A stretch of 64,000 nt of DNA from JASHPR01 sp963833885 (GTDB lineage: Bacteria; Actinomycetota; Actinomycetes; Streptosporangiales; Streptosporangiaceae), in the NCBI GenBank assembly GCA_963833885.1, contig CAWHZU010000033.1, positions 62,001-126,000 on the forward strand. The letters run 5' to 3'. Under the pieces are notes generated by a model. That model made no database searches, was not told the origin of the DNA, and worked only from the letters and a program-made list of their open reading frames with translations. Positions 51,309 through 59,553 of this stretch are shown in pieces (positions within the stretch are counted from its first letter, which is position 1; each line of letters starts with the position of its first letter). The translations under genes were made by a program, and so were the position numbers.

Positions 51309-52364
51309 TCACGTGGGACGGCGGGTGGCGGTGATCGCCACGAACGGCTCGGTCGGCACGATGGACTGGATGTCGGTGATCTCGAACCCGGCCGCGGGCA
51401 GGTCGGCCAGCAGCTCGCCCTCGCGCGGCAAGGCCGCCGCGCCCGCCTGGCTGGCGAGCATGAGGTTAAGGTGGGCGGCCGCGATCGAGCCCGGCGTGGT
51501 CTGCGTGGCGACGACCAGCTGTCCCAGCTCGCCGAGCAGCCCGCCGAGCTGGCGGTAGAGCGCGATCCGCTCGCCGGGCGGGAAGTAGTAGACGTTGTTG
51601 AGCAGCAGGATGAGGTCGTAGCGGGCGCCGCCCTCGGGCGCCCAGCGGCGGATGTCCCCGGCGTGCAGCCGGATCCGGTCGTCCAGGCCGGCGGCGCGGA
51701 GCTCGGCGCGGGCCGCGTCCACGACGCTCTCGGCCAGGTCGATGCCGTCGACGGACACCATCGGGTCGGCGGCGGCGGCGATCCGGGAGTAGACCGCGGT
51801 GCCGCAGCCCACGTCGAGGATCCGGGCCGGGCGGGCCGCGGCGATGACCCCGGTCAGGTACGAGGCGATGAACGGGGTCGCCGCGGTGGACACCTGGGCG
51901 ATGTCGTCGGCGTAGCGGTCCAGGTCGGCGCGGCCGTCGCCGGGCCCGGACCGCAGCAGCGCCTCCAGGTCGGCGTACGGGCCGGTCTGGTAGTCCAGCA
52001 TCGACCGGTAGTGGGCGCGCAGCAGCGCGTCACCGGCGGCGATCGCGCGCGAGCGGCGACCCCGCACCCGGTACCGGCCGCCGCGCTGGGAGATCTCGCC
52101 GAGCTCGGTTCCGACGTCCAGCCACGCCTGCAGCCGGTCGAACCGCAGGCTGCCGGTCTGCGCGGCGATCTCGGCGAAGCCGCGGCCGCCGCGCGCCCTG
52201 CCCTCGTGCAGGATGTCGAGCAGGCCGGTGCGCACGGCGGAGGCCAGCCACAGCGACCGGACCAGCGACCGGCTGTCCGCGACCGCCAGCGCGCGCGCCG
52301 ATACGTGACCGGCCCGGGCGGTCTCCAGGATGCCGCGCGCTTGGGCGCGGGTCGGGCCCCTCAC
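51309..52364 (-). CDS. Class I SAM-dependent methyltransferase
   Basis: 351 residues from GTG 52364, overlapping the upstream fusion gene by four bases. A helical N-terminal part (LAVADSRSLVRSLWLASAVR, GRGFAEIAAQTGSLRFDRLQ) looks like the dimerisation/winged domain found in small-molecule methyltransferases. The SAM site is ARILDVGCGTAVYSRIAAAA with a following VDGIDLAESVV; the late LILLLNNVYYFPPGERIALY is typical. It is followed by a 46-bp gap to the dioxygenase-like gene. It may methylate the product of the operon or an intermediate. Confidence 0.85.
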   Translation of the reverse strand: MRGPTRAQARGILETARAGHVSARALAVADSRSLVRSLWLASAVRTGLLDILHEGRARGGRGFAEIAAQTGSLRFDRLQAWLDVGTELGEISQRGGRYRVRGRRSRAIAAGDALLRAHYRSMLDYQTGPYADLEALLRSGPGDGRADLDRYADDIAQVSTAATPFIASYLTGVIAAARPARILDVGCGTAVYSRIAAAADPMVSVDGIDLAESVVDAARAELRAAGLDDRIRLHAGDIRRWAPEGGARYDLILLLNNVYYFPPGERIALYRQLGGLLGELGQLVVATQTTPGSIAAAHLNLMLASQAGAAALPREGELLADLPAAGFEITDIQSIVPTEPFVAITATRRPT

Positions 52365-54256
52365 CGTGGCCGTCCAGCGGCCCGCGCAGTCACGCGCGCT
52401 GGCCCGCGTGCGGCGGGTGCCGGGCCCGGGGGCCGCAACCCGAACGCCCGCTGACTCAGCCAGCGAACTGACCGGGTGACCGGGCCGGACGGCTGCAGCG
52501 GCGGGAACGCGGTGGTGTCCATGGCCGGCACGAACAGCTCCCCTCGGTTGCTGAGGTACATGTAGATCGGGTAGGAGATCGTGCCGAGCCCGCGCAGCAG
52601 CGGCGACGAGTGCGCGCCGCGCAGCCGCTCGCGCAGCGGCGGGCCGGCTCCATCGACGGTCAGCGGCGTCGGCTCGAGCCCGAACCAGTGGTAGGCCTGG
52701 GCCACGATCGGCGCCCGGCGAGCGTCGGTCACGCCCATGTCGGCGAGCACCGCCTCGTCGACCGCCAGCGTGTCGCGGCCGGCGTAGACGGCCCGGATCG
52801 CGGCCGGGTGATGGCAGCCCATCACGCCGAACGGGCCGTCCGCCACCGGCGCCCACGCGTCGACGACGGCGAAGTGCGGCGCTGCGACGTCGAGCAGCAT
52901 CATCGTCGCGGACCGGAAGTCGGTGTGCCGCCCGGCGTAGAACGTGGCGTCGATGGCGCCGGTGCTGCCCTCCAGCGTGGACAGGCTCAGGTGCGCGAAC
53001 TCGGTCGGGTCGGTGCGCAGCTTCGGCATCACGATCCGCAGGTCGCTGTTCAGCCAGGTGCCGGTGATCGAGTTCTGCACGAACCCGCGGTCGAACCGGC
53101 ACGCTTCCAGGTCATCGCCGATGTCGACGATCCGGTACGAGGGCGCGCCGAAGCCGAAGTAGGCGGCCACCGACGCGACCGAGCGGTTGCCGAACAGGTT
53201 GCCGTACACGGTGGGCGCCTCGAGCACCGCGACGTCGCTCACCCCGTGCCGCCGCAGGTAGCACGCCAGCAGGTCGACCAGCTCCGGGTCGTTGACGTTC
53301 GAGCGGTCGGCTCGGTCGTAGCCGAGCATGAACGAGACGCGGATCGCCGCCGAGCGCGCGCCCGCGGCGAGCTCGCCCAGGCCCGCCCGGTCCAGGCACT
53401 CCTCGAGCACCGCGGCCTTGTCCGCGTCGGTGCGCCCGGTGCGCACCACCACCGGCGCGCGGGACCCGAACGAGCGCGCCGGACCGGGCTCGGCCACGGT
53501 GGCGGGCCGCTGGGCCGCTGGCAGGAACCAGGGGCTGATCTCTTCCAGGCGCTCGGCCAGGCGCTGCGCGGTCCAGCCGCCGGCCAGCCGGTCGTCGTCG
53601 GTCAGCACGTCGGTCAGCAGCCTGAACGCCGCCGCGTGCCGGTCCTCGTCGTCGCGGATCCGGTCGAACGCGACGCGTTCCTCATCGGAGCCCGCCACCT
53701 GCACCAGACGCCGGTACGCGTACTCGGCGCTGGCCTCGAGCGCCACGTTCAGCGCGCAGTACCGGCGGAACGTCTGGTACCGCAGCTCCCTGGCGAGCGC
53801 CGCGGGCATCCGGTGCAGTCCGCTGGCCACCGCGATCAGGGCGCCGGCCGCCCCGGTCCGCAGCGGCGCCGACCGCGCCTCGAGCCCGGTCGCTGTGGAC
53901 GACGTCCACCCGGACAGGGTGCCCTGCACCGCCCGCCCGTAGACCACGAGCGTTGAGGTCAGCGAGCCGGAGTCGAGCAGCAGGCCGCGCATGAACTCGA
54001 AGTGCAGCTGCTCGTCCTTCCAGATCCACATCAGCGTCTGGCGGATCAGCGCCCGCGCCGCCGCGCCGACGTCCAGCTCGGCGACGCGCCCGGCCACCGC
54101 CTCCTCCCGGTAGGCGACGGCGACGATCTGCTCCCGCTCCAGCGCGAGCAGCAGCAGCCGCTCGCGTTCCGCCCCCGGCAGGCCGGCGAACTGCCGGCGC
54201 CACCGGGCCAGCAGCACCCGCGTGTCCTCGAGCATCACCGCTTCGAGATCTGTCAT
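52361..54256 (-). CDS. Fusion of a ferritin-like diiron domain with a DUF362 domain
   Basis: 631 residues. Residues about 20-230 are a ferritin-like four-helix part with Glu and ExxH-type motifs (ALEREQIVAVAYRE, KDEQLHFEFMRGLL, LEASAEYAYRRL, DDEDRHAAAFRLL), consistent with a two-metal site. Residues about 270-560 match DUF362: VVVRTGRTDADKAAVLEECL, DLLACYLRRHGVSDVAVLEA and MPKLRTDPTEFAHLSLSTLE. A Cys-rich Fe-S tail is not evident. I do not recall this fusion. It starts the operon and lies behind an iron-box-like site. Confidence 0.75.
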   Translation of the reverse strand: MTDLEAVMLEDTRVLLARWRRQFAGLPGAERERLLLLALEREQIVAVAYREEAVAGRVAELDVGAAARALIRQTLMWIWKDEQLHFEFMRGLLLDSGSLTSTLVVYGRAVQGTLSGWTSSTATGLEARSAPLRTGAAGALIAVASGLHRMPAALARELRYQTFRRYCALNVALEASAEYAYRRLVQVAGSDEERVAFDRIRDDEDRHAAAFRLLTDVLTDDDRLAGGWTAQRLAERLEEISPWFLPAAQRPATVAEPGPARSFGSRAPVVVRTGRTDADKAAVLEECLDRAGLGELAAGARSAAIRVSFMLGYDRADRSNVNDPELVDLLACYLRRHGVSDVAVLEAPTVYGNLFGNRSVASVAAYFGFGAPSYRIVDIGDDLEACRFDRGFVQNSITGTWLNSDLRIVMPKLRTDPTEFAHLSLSTLEGSTGAIDATFYAGRHTDFRSATMMLLDVAAPHFAVVDAWAPVADGPFGVMGCHHPAAIRAVYAGRDTLAVDEAVLADMGVTDARRAPIVAQAYHWFGLEPTPLTVDGAGPPLRERLRGAHSSPLLRGLGTISYPIYMYLSNRGELFVPAMDTTAFPPLQPSGPVTRSVRWLSQRAFGLRPPGPAPAARGPARVTARAAGRPR

Positions 54257-54268
54257 CGCGCCCCCCGG

Positions 54269-54287
54269 TTCGCTAGCCTGACCTTAC
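54269..54287 (-). promoter_or_regulatory. Iron-box-like (IdeR/DmdR) operator candidate
   Basis: The plus-strand sequence TTCGCTAGCCTGACCTTAC agrees with the right half of the actinobacterial iron box consensus (TAGCCTAACCTAA, 11 of 13 bases) and less well with the left half. It ends 13 bases upstream of the fusion gene start, overlapping a likely promoter, and is inside a divergent 172-bp spacer. It suggests repression by iron. The score over 19 bases (13 matches) is moderate, so this needs testing. Confidence 0.45.
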
Positions 54288-54428
54288 GACTGGACGCAGC
54301 TAGGGTTCCGTCGCTTCGGCGAGACTGGTCCGAGCGCTGCGACCCGCGTCCGCGCGGGCATCTGAAGGGACAAAAGCCCGGTTGAGTGAGGTCGGCGGTC
54401 CGTTACGCCCACCCACCGGAGGCTCCCG

Positions 54429-55184
54429 ATGAAGCCGGTCGACTACAACACCCAGCAGCATGAGAACTACGTGCGCGGCCGCTCGCTGCGGCCGGACCAG
54501 GTTGACTTCTGGATCCGCGCGTTCGCTGACCGGCTGCCGCGGCGCCGGCCGCTGCACGGCCTGGACCTCGGCTCCGGCACCGGCCGGTTCACCCCGGCGC
54601 TCGCGGCGGCGTTCGGGCCGGTCACCGGCGTCGAGCCCGCGGTGGCGATGCGCCGGATCGCCGGGGCCGCCGCCCATCCCGATGTCAGTTACCTGAGCGG
54701 TTCGGCCGAGGCGATCCCGCTGCCAGGCGCGTCCGTCGACTACACGCTGATGTTCCTGGTCTGGCACCACGTACGGGACCAGGCCCGCGCCGCCGCCGAG
54801 CTCGCCCGGGTGACCCGGCCCGGCGGCACGGTCCTGCTCCGGTCGCAGTTCCGCGATCACATGCCCCGGCTGTGGTGGCTCGAGTACTTCCCGCGCGGGT
54901 TCGAGATCGATGCGGCGACGTTCCAGCCCCTCGCCGATGTCGTGGCGGTCTTCGCCGAGGCCGGATGGCGGGTGGCCGATTTCGCGGAGCCGGCCGAGCC
55001 GTCGACCGCGACCCGGGCCGAGAGGCTGGCTAAGCTCCGGCTCCGGCCGTACTCGATCTTCGAGCACTTCACGCCGGGCGAGGCGGCGGCCGGCTTCGAG
55101 CGGCTCGAAGCTGCGGTCGCCGCCGACCCCGACGCCCTAGTCCCGAGCTACCAGCAGCCGCTGCTGACCTTGACCAGGCCCTGA
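54429..55184 (+). CDS. SAM-dependent methyltransferase
   Basis: 251 residues from ATG 54429 with GGAGG upstream. LHGLDLGSGTGRFTPALAAA is motif I, AVAMRRIAGAAAHPDVSYLS and SAEAIPLPGASVDYTLMFLV carry the next motifs, RPGGTVLLRSQF the late strand. Methyltransf_11 type. The N-terminus (YNTQQHENYVRGRSLRPDQV) resembles ubiquinone/tocopherol-type or small-molecule methyltransferases. It is divergent from the ferritin/DUF362 operon and could share its control region. Confidence 0.87.
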   Translation: MKPVDYNTQQHENYVRGRSLRPDQVDFWIRAFADRLPRRRPLHGLDLGSGTGRFTPALAAAFGPVTGVEPAVAMRRIAGAAAHPDVSYLSGSAEAIPLPGASVDYTLMFLVWHHVRDQARAAAELARVTRPGGTVLLRSQFRDHMPRLWWLEYFPRGFEIDAATFQPLADVVAVFAEAGWRVADFAEPAEPSTATRAERLAKLRLRPYSIFEHFTPGEAAAGFERLEAAVAADPDALVPSYQQPLLTLTRP

Positions 55185-55206
55185 ACCCCGTCGGGCCTCC
55201 CAGTCG

Positions 55207-55851
55207 TTACGTGCCGCCGAGCAGGTGGCGGGCGAAGAACCGCACCGAGCTCTCCGCCTCGAAGAGGGGCAGGTCCCGGTGCTGACCGGCGTTGGCGTGC
55301 AGCGTCTTCTCCGTGGAGGCGAACGCGTCGAACAATGCCAGGCCGGACCCCAGCGGCACGGCTTCGTCGTGCCACTGGAGCAGGAACTCGACCGGGATCG
55401 TGATCGAGGCCGCCGCCTCGGTCATGCCGTCGCTGGCGACGAGCCCGAGGACCGCAGCGGTGATCCGGGTCTCGGCCGCGGCGAGCCGCACGCCGACCGC
55501 GCCACCCATCGACAGGCCCGCGTAGCCCACCGGCCCCGCGGCGCCGATCTGGTCCAGCTGCTGCAGCGCGTCCAGGGTTTCCCGCCATTCCGGCACGGCC
55601 CGCGCCGCGATCGTGGCGTTGTAGCCCGGTATCAGCGGGCCAACAGGCTGGCCAGCCGCCGACCGTTCCCTGATCGTGGCGCTGAACCGCTGGTGTTCCT
55701 CGCTTTGCGGGCGGTCTCCGTGCGATGGCGCGTCGATGGCCGCGACGGCGAAACCGCACTGCGTGGTGTAGCGGTGGGCGCGCCCGACGACGCCGGGTGC
55801 TTTCTTGTGCTGGCCGCCGCCGTGGCCGACCAGCACGAGCGGGCGAGGCAA
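55207..55851 (-). CDS. Dienelactone-hydrolase-like alpha/beta hydrolase, short N-terminus
   Basis: 214 residues from TTG 55851. LVLVGHGGGQHKKAPGVVGR, FAVAAIDAPSHGDRP, GYAGLSMGGAVGVRLAAAET (nucleophile elbow), IPVEFLLQWHDEAVPL (acid region) and NAGQHRDLP (His) are clear. Homologues usually have another 25-35 residues before the first strand. An in-frame TGA at about 55903 blocks a longer frame, while a good AGGAGG (about 55953-55958) sits further upstream. Either the start is unusual or a frame slip is present at the 5' end. Confidence 0.75.
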   Translation of the reverse strand: MPRPLVLVGHGGGQHKKAPGVVGRAHRYTTQCGFAVAAIDAPSHGDRPQSEEHQRFSATIRERSAAGQPVGPLIPGYNATIAARAVPEWRETLDALQQLDQIGAAGPVGYAGLSMGGAVGVRLAAAETRITAAVLGLVASDGMTEAAASITIPVEFLLQWHDEAVPLGSGLALFDAFASTEKTLHANAGQHRDLPLFEAESSVRFFARHLLGGT

Positions 55852-56094
55852 ATGCCTTCCGGGATGCGTGCTTGGGTGCTCCCGGCGCGACCTGTGCCCA
55901 GATCAGAACCGCACGTCTCAGCCGAACGGCACGGCCGCGAGCGGGAGTACCCAACCTCCTGATGTAGCGGTAATGGGTCTCACCTCCTCGGGTCGGTCAC
56001 GTGCACGCCGACGCTATCAGATCCCGGACGTGGGCCATGGATGGTCATTTGGCCGATGTCCTGCGTAACGTGGCACAGGCCATGACCCGAGAGG

Positions 56095-57477
56095 ATGAGC
56101 ACAGTGTCTGAACCTGCTGGCCACCGCTTCCTGGAAGGGCCGTTCGCGCCGGTGACCGAGGAGATCACCGCGTTCGACCTGCCGGTCACCGGCCAGCTCC
56201 CGGCCGAGCTGGACGGCCGGTACCTGCGCAACGGGCCGAACCCGCTGGGCCTGGACGACCCCAACTACCACTGGTTCCTCGGCGCCGGCATGGTGCATGG
56301 GGTGCGGCTGCGCGGGGGCAAGGCCGAGTGGTACCGCAACCGCTGGGTCCGCTCGAAGGCCGTCGCCGCGCAGCACCATGAGACCTGGCCGGGTGGCCCG
56401 GTGCACGAGAACATGGACTTCGCGGCCAACACCTGCATCATCGCCAACGCCGGGCGGACCCTGGCCACCGTCGAGGCGGGCCCGCTGCCCTACGAGCTGA
56501 CGTACGAGCTCGGCACCGTCGGCTCGTACGACTTCGCCAGCACGCTGCCCGGCGGCTTCGCCGCGCACACAAAGCTCGACAACGCCACCGGCGAACTGCA
56601 CGCCATCGCGTACTTCTGGGCGTGGGACCACGTCCAGCACGTCATCGTCGGCGCCGACGGCAAGGTCGCCCGTACCACCGACATCCCGGTTCCGGACGGG
56701 CCGATGATGCATGACTTCGCGCTCACCGGCAAATACGTGGTGCTGCTTGACCTGCCGGTCACCTTCAGCCTGAACGCGGTGACCGAGGGCAAGGAACTGC
56801 CGTATGGGTGGAACCCCGGCCATCAGGCCCGGGTCGGCCTGCTGCCCCGCGACGGCAGCACGGGCGTCCGCTGGATCGAGATCGAGCCGTGCTGGGTCTT
56901 CCACTGCCTGAACGCCTACGACGACGGAGACAAGGTCGTGGTCGACCTGTGTCAGTACAACCAGGGCTTCGACGTCTCGACGCTCTGGGCCGCGCACGGC
57001 CCGGTGACTCTGGACCGGTGGGTCATCGAGCCGGCCGCGGGCAAGGTGGCCCAGCAGCGCCTCGATGACCGTGGGCAGGAGTTCCCCCGCATCGACGACC
57101 GGATCATCTCCCGCCCCCACCGCTACGGCTACAGCGCCGTCATCGGCGAAGTCGCCCGCGCCATCACCGCGGCCGGCGATTTCGGCGACGACGCTTTTGC
57201 CAACGCCATCCTCAAGCACGACCTGGCGGCAGGCACCGTGCAGGCTCACGAGTTCGGCAAAGACGCCACCGTCGGCGAAGCCGTCTTCGCTCCTTCGTCC
57301 TCCGACGCCGCCGAAGACGACGGCTACGTCATGGCGTTCGTCCACAACCCCGACCGAGGCGCCGCTGACCTGGTCATCCTCGCCGCCCAGGACTTCACGG
57401 CCGACCCCGTCGCCCGTATCCACCTGCCCGCGCGCATCCCGCTCGGTTTCCACGGCAACTGGCTCCCCGACCGCTGA
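56095..57477 (+). CDS. Carotenoid cleavage oxygenase family protein
   Basis: 460 residues, seven-bladed propeller. The four iron-binding His are in GFAAHTKLD, MMHDFALT, VFHCLNAYDD and LGFHGNWLP, and GRYLRNGPNPLG opens the fold. The conserved WFLGAGMVHGVRL and MVHGVRLRGGK are also present. It cleaves a C=C bond of a carotenoid, apocarotenoid or lignostilbene-like substrate with O2; the substrate is unknown. ATG 56095, or GTG 56104. The next gene follows after 17 bases and may act on the product. Confidence 0.93.
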   Translation: MSTVSEPAGHRFLEGPFAPVTEEITAFDLPVTGQLPAELDGRYLRNGPNPLGLDDPNYHWFLGAGMVHGVRLRGGKAEWYRNRWVRSKAVAAQHHETWPGGPVHENMDFAANTCIIANAGRTLATVEAGPLPYELTYELGTVGSYDFASTLPGGFAAHTKLDNATGELHAIAYFWAWDHVQHVIVGADGKVARTTDIPVPDGPMMHDFALTGKYVVLLDLPVTFSLNAVTEGKELPYGWNPGHQARVGLLPRDGSTGVRWIEIEPCWVFHCLNAYDDGDKVVVDLCQYNQGFDVSTLWAAHGPVTLDRWVIEPAAGKVAQQRLDDRGQEFPRIDDRIISRPHRYGYSAVIGEVARAITAAGDFGDDAFANAILKHDLAAGTVQAHEFGKDATVGEAVFAPSSSDAAEDDGYVMAFVHNPDRGAADLVILAAQDFTADPVARIHLPARIPLGFHGNWLPDR

Positions 57478-57494
57478 CCACCTGGAGGCATCCC

Positions 57495-58190
57495 ATGACC
57501 TCGACGGAGAGCGCCAACCCGAGTGTCGTGCTTGTTCATGGCGCGTATGCCGACGGCTCCTCCTGGTCCGAGGTGATCAAGCACCTGCAGGGCGCGGGGG
57601 TCACCGCCACCGCGGTGCAGAACCCGCTGATATCGCTGGCGGACGATGTCGCGCACACCCGCCGCGCCCTGACGCGGCAATCAGGGCCCGTGATTCTGGC
57701 GGGTCATTCGTTCGGCGGCACCGTCATCACCGAAGCCGGGACTCATCCCGCGGTGGCCGCGCTGGTGTATATCGCCGCGCGAGCTCCCGACGCGGGTGAG
57801 GACTACGCGGCGCTCGCCGGCAGGTTCCCGGCGCCGCCGGCCAGCGCGGGCCTGGAGTACTCGGACGGGTTCGGCTCCCTGACCGAAGACGCGTTCCGCA
57901 ACGACTTCGCCAACGGCGTGGAACCCGGCCTCGCGGGCGTGCTGTACGCGGTGCAGGGACAGATATCGCAGACCCTCTTCCAGGACCGCACGACGGTGGC
58001 GGCCTGGCGGTCGCGGCCGGCCTGGTACGCGGTCTCGCGCCAGGATCGCACGATCTCACCGGAGCTCCAGCGGTTCCTCGCCGAACGCATGCAGGCAACG
58101 ACGGTCGAGATCGATTCCGGCCACCTCTCGCTGGTCACTCACCCGGGAGAGGTGACCGAGCTGATCATGCAGGCCGTCCGGGCCGTCTAA
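57495..58190 (+). CDS. Alpha/beta hydrolase
   Basis: 231 residues, ATG 57495 with GGAGG upstream. VVLVHGAYADGSSWSEVIKH, LAGHSFGGTVITEAG (elbow with Ser), VSRQDRTISPELQRFLAERM and IDSGHLSLVTHPGEVTEL supply the triad. It belongs to the small esterase-like group often annotated as salicylate-esterase/MenH-like. It is probably in the same transcript as the carotenoid oxygenase. Confidence 0.88.
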   Translation: MTSTESANPSVVLVHGAYADGSSWSEVIKHLQGAGVTATAVQNPLISLADDVAHTRRALTRQSGPVILAGHSFGGTVITEAGTHPAVAALVYIAARAPDAGEDYAALAGRFPAPPASAGLEYSDGFGSLTEDAFRNDFANGVEPGLAGVLYAVQGQISQTLFQDRTTVAAWRSRPAWYAVSRQDRTISPELQRFLAERMQATTVEIDSGHLSLVTHPGEVTELIMQAVRAV

Positions 58191-58311
58191 CGGAGCTCCC
58201 TCGCCCGGGAGGGGGCTGACCCGACGGCGGGAAGGGGGGCTAGCCGCATTCCGCGTGCCCGTCCGGGCTCCGTACCGTTTCCGGAAGGGCTGACGGAACT
58301 CGGAGGGCGCA

Positions 58312-58791
58312 GTGGTAACAGATCGCGAGGCTGAGATCGCGGCATCGGTGGCCGCGCTGCAGGACCTCGGTTCCGGCTATGACCATGCGCTGGCCGAGGG
58401 CCTCGTGGAACGCATCGGTGCGGAGATCGACCAGAAGATCGCGGCCGGTCTCGGTGACCGGGTCGCGGCGGAGGTGGACCGGCGCATCGTGACGCAGCTG
58501 GACGAGTACGCGGCGGGGTGCAGGCACCAGCGCCGCCGGGCCAAAGGCATGATCAAGGGCGAGCGGCGCCTGATCCGGGCCGAGCGGCGCACGATTCGGG
58601 CGAACCGAGCCGACCGTTCTGGCTGGCAGTCCATCACGCTGGCTCTCGGGTCCATGCTGGTGGCCCTGTTTGTGACGATAGCGCTCAAGGGATCCTCGGG
58701 TTTTGCTGAGGTGCTGCTCGTTGGCCTGATCTGGATCATCATCGGGATCATCAATCTGGGCTACGCGGTGCGCAAGCCTCCCCAGAAGTAA
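58312..58791 (+). CDS. Membrane-anchored coiled-coil protein, hypothetical
   Basis: 159 residues from GTG 58312. The first 105 residues are strongly helical and charged (IGAEIDQKIAAGLGDRVAAE, VDRRIVTQLDEYAAGCRHQR, RRAKGMIKGERRLIRAERRT), suggesting a coiled coil. Two C-terminal helices follow: LALGSMLVALFVTIALKG and AEVLLVGLIWIIIGIINLGY. No family recognised. It is monocistronic. Confidence 0.6.
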   Translation: MVTDREAEIAASVAALQDLGSGYDHALAEGLVERIGAEIDQKIAAGLGDRVAAEVDRRIVTQLDEYAAGCRHQRRRAKGMIKGERRLIRAERRTIRANRADRSGWQSITLALGSMLVALFVTIALKGSSGFAEVLLVGLIWIIIGIINLGYAVRKPPQK

Positions 58792-58923
58792 CCGGCGGGC
58801 GGTTGAAGCCCCCGAATCCGCAGCGGGATAACCGATCATGGCTATCCCCGCAGGCCAGCGTCCTAGCTGAATTTGTTCTGCATGATGGGAACCGGACCGG
58901 TCTGCTGCTGCGACAGGAAGTGC

Positions 58924-59553
58924 ATGGGAGTGTGCGAACCGGCTGCGGGCGTGGGCCCAGGGGCCGAGGAGCGCGACGACGCGGCATTGCTGCGCGCTGT
59001 GGCGCGCGGTGACGAGGACTCCCTTGCCGCCTTGTACGACCGGCATGCCGGCTGGCTGACCGTCCGGATGACCCGGCGATGCGCGCTGCCGGATGTTGTC
59101 GACCACGCCGTCCAGGACACGTTCCTCGCCCTGTGGCGAGAGGCGGGCGCCTATCGCGGGGGCGGCGACGTGGCCGCGTTCATCTGGGGCATCGGCATCC
59201 GGCGGCTGATCGACACGATCCGCCGGGAGACCGGCGCCCGGCGGCGGCTGCCGTGGCACGCGGCGCGGCCGGATGTGGTCGTCTCCGCTGAGGATCAGGT
59301 GCTGGCCGGCATCGAGCACGGCCGCCTGGGTCAGGCCCTGGCCGGGCTGTCGCCGGAACTGCGCGGTGCCATCGAGGCGACCGTGCTGGACGGCCTGACC
59401 TGCGCGGAGGCCGCGGTCTTGCTGGGCGTGGCGGAAGGGACCGTCAAGTCCCGATGCCATCGCGCGCGGGTGGCGCTGCGCGCCGCGCTCACCGATCAGC
59501 AAGCCGGACCGGAGACACCGGCGCACCGCCGAGAAGCTTGGGGTACGTCATGA
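58924..59553 (+). CDS. ECF-type sigma factor of the ABC operon
   Basis: 209 residues from ATG 58924, AGGAAG upstream; an in-frame ATG at 58873 would add 17 Cys/Met-rich residues. Sigma-2 (LRAVARGDEDSLAALYDRHA, VDHAVQDTFLALWREAGAYR, AAFIWGIGIRRLIDTIRRET) and sigma-4 (LSPELRGAIEATVLDGLTCA, EAAVLLGVAEGTVKSRCHRA) are clear. It overlaps the zinc-finger anti-sigma gene by four bases. It probably drives its own operon and an envelope regulon. Confidence 0.92.
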   Translation: MGVCEPAAGVGPGAEERDDAALLRAVARGDEDSLAALYDRHAGWLTVRMTRRCALPDVVDHAVQDTFLALWREAGAYRGGGDVAAFIWGIGIRRLIDTIRRETGARRRLPWHAARPDVVVSAEDQVLAGIEHGRLGQALAGLSPELRGAIEATVLDGLTCAEAAVLLGVAEGTVKSRCHRARVALRAALTDQQAGPETPAHRREAWGTS

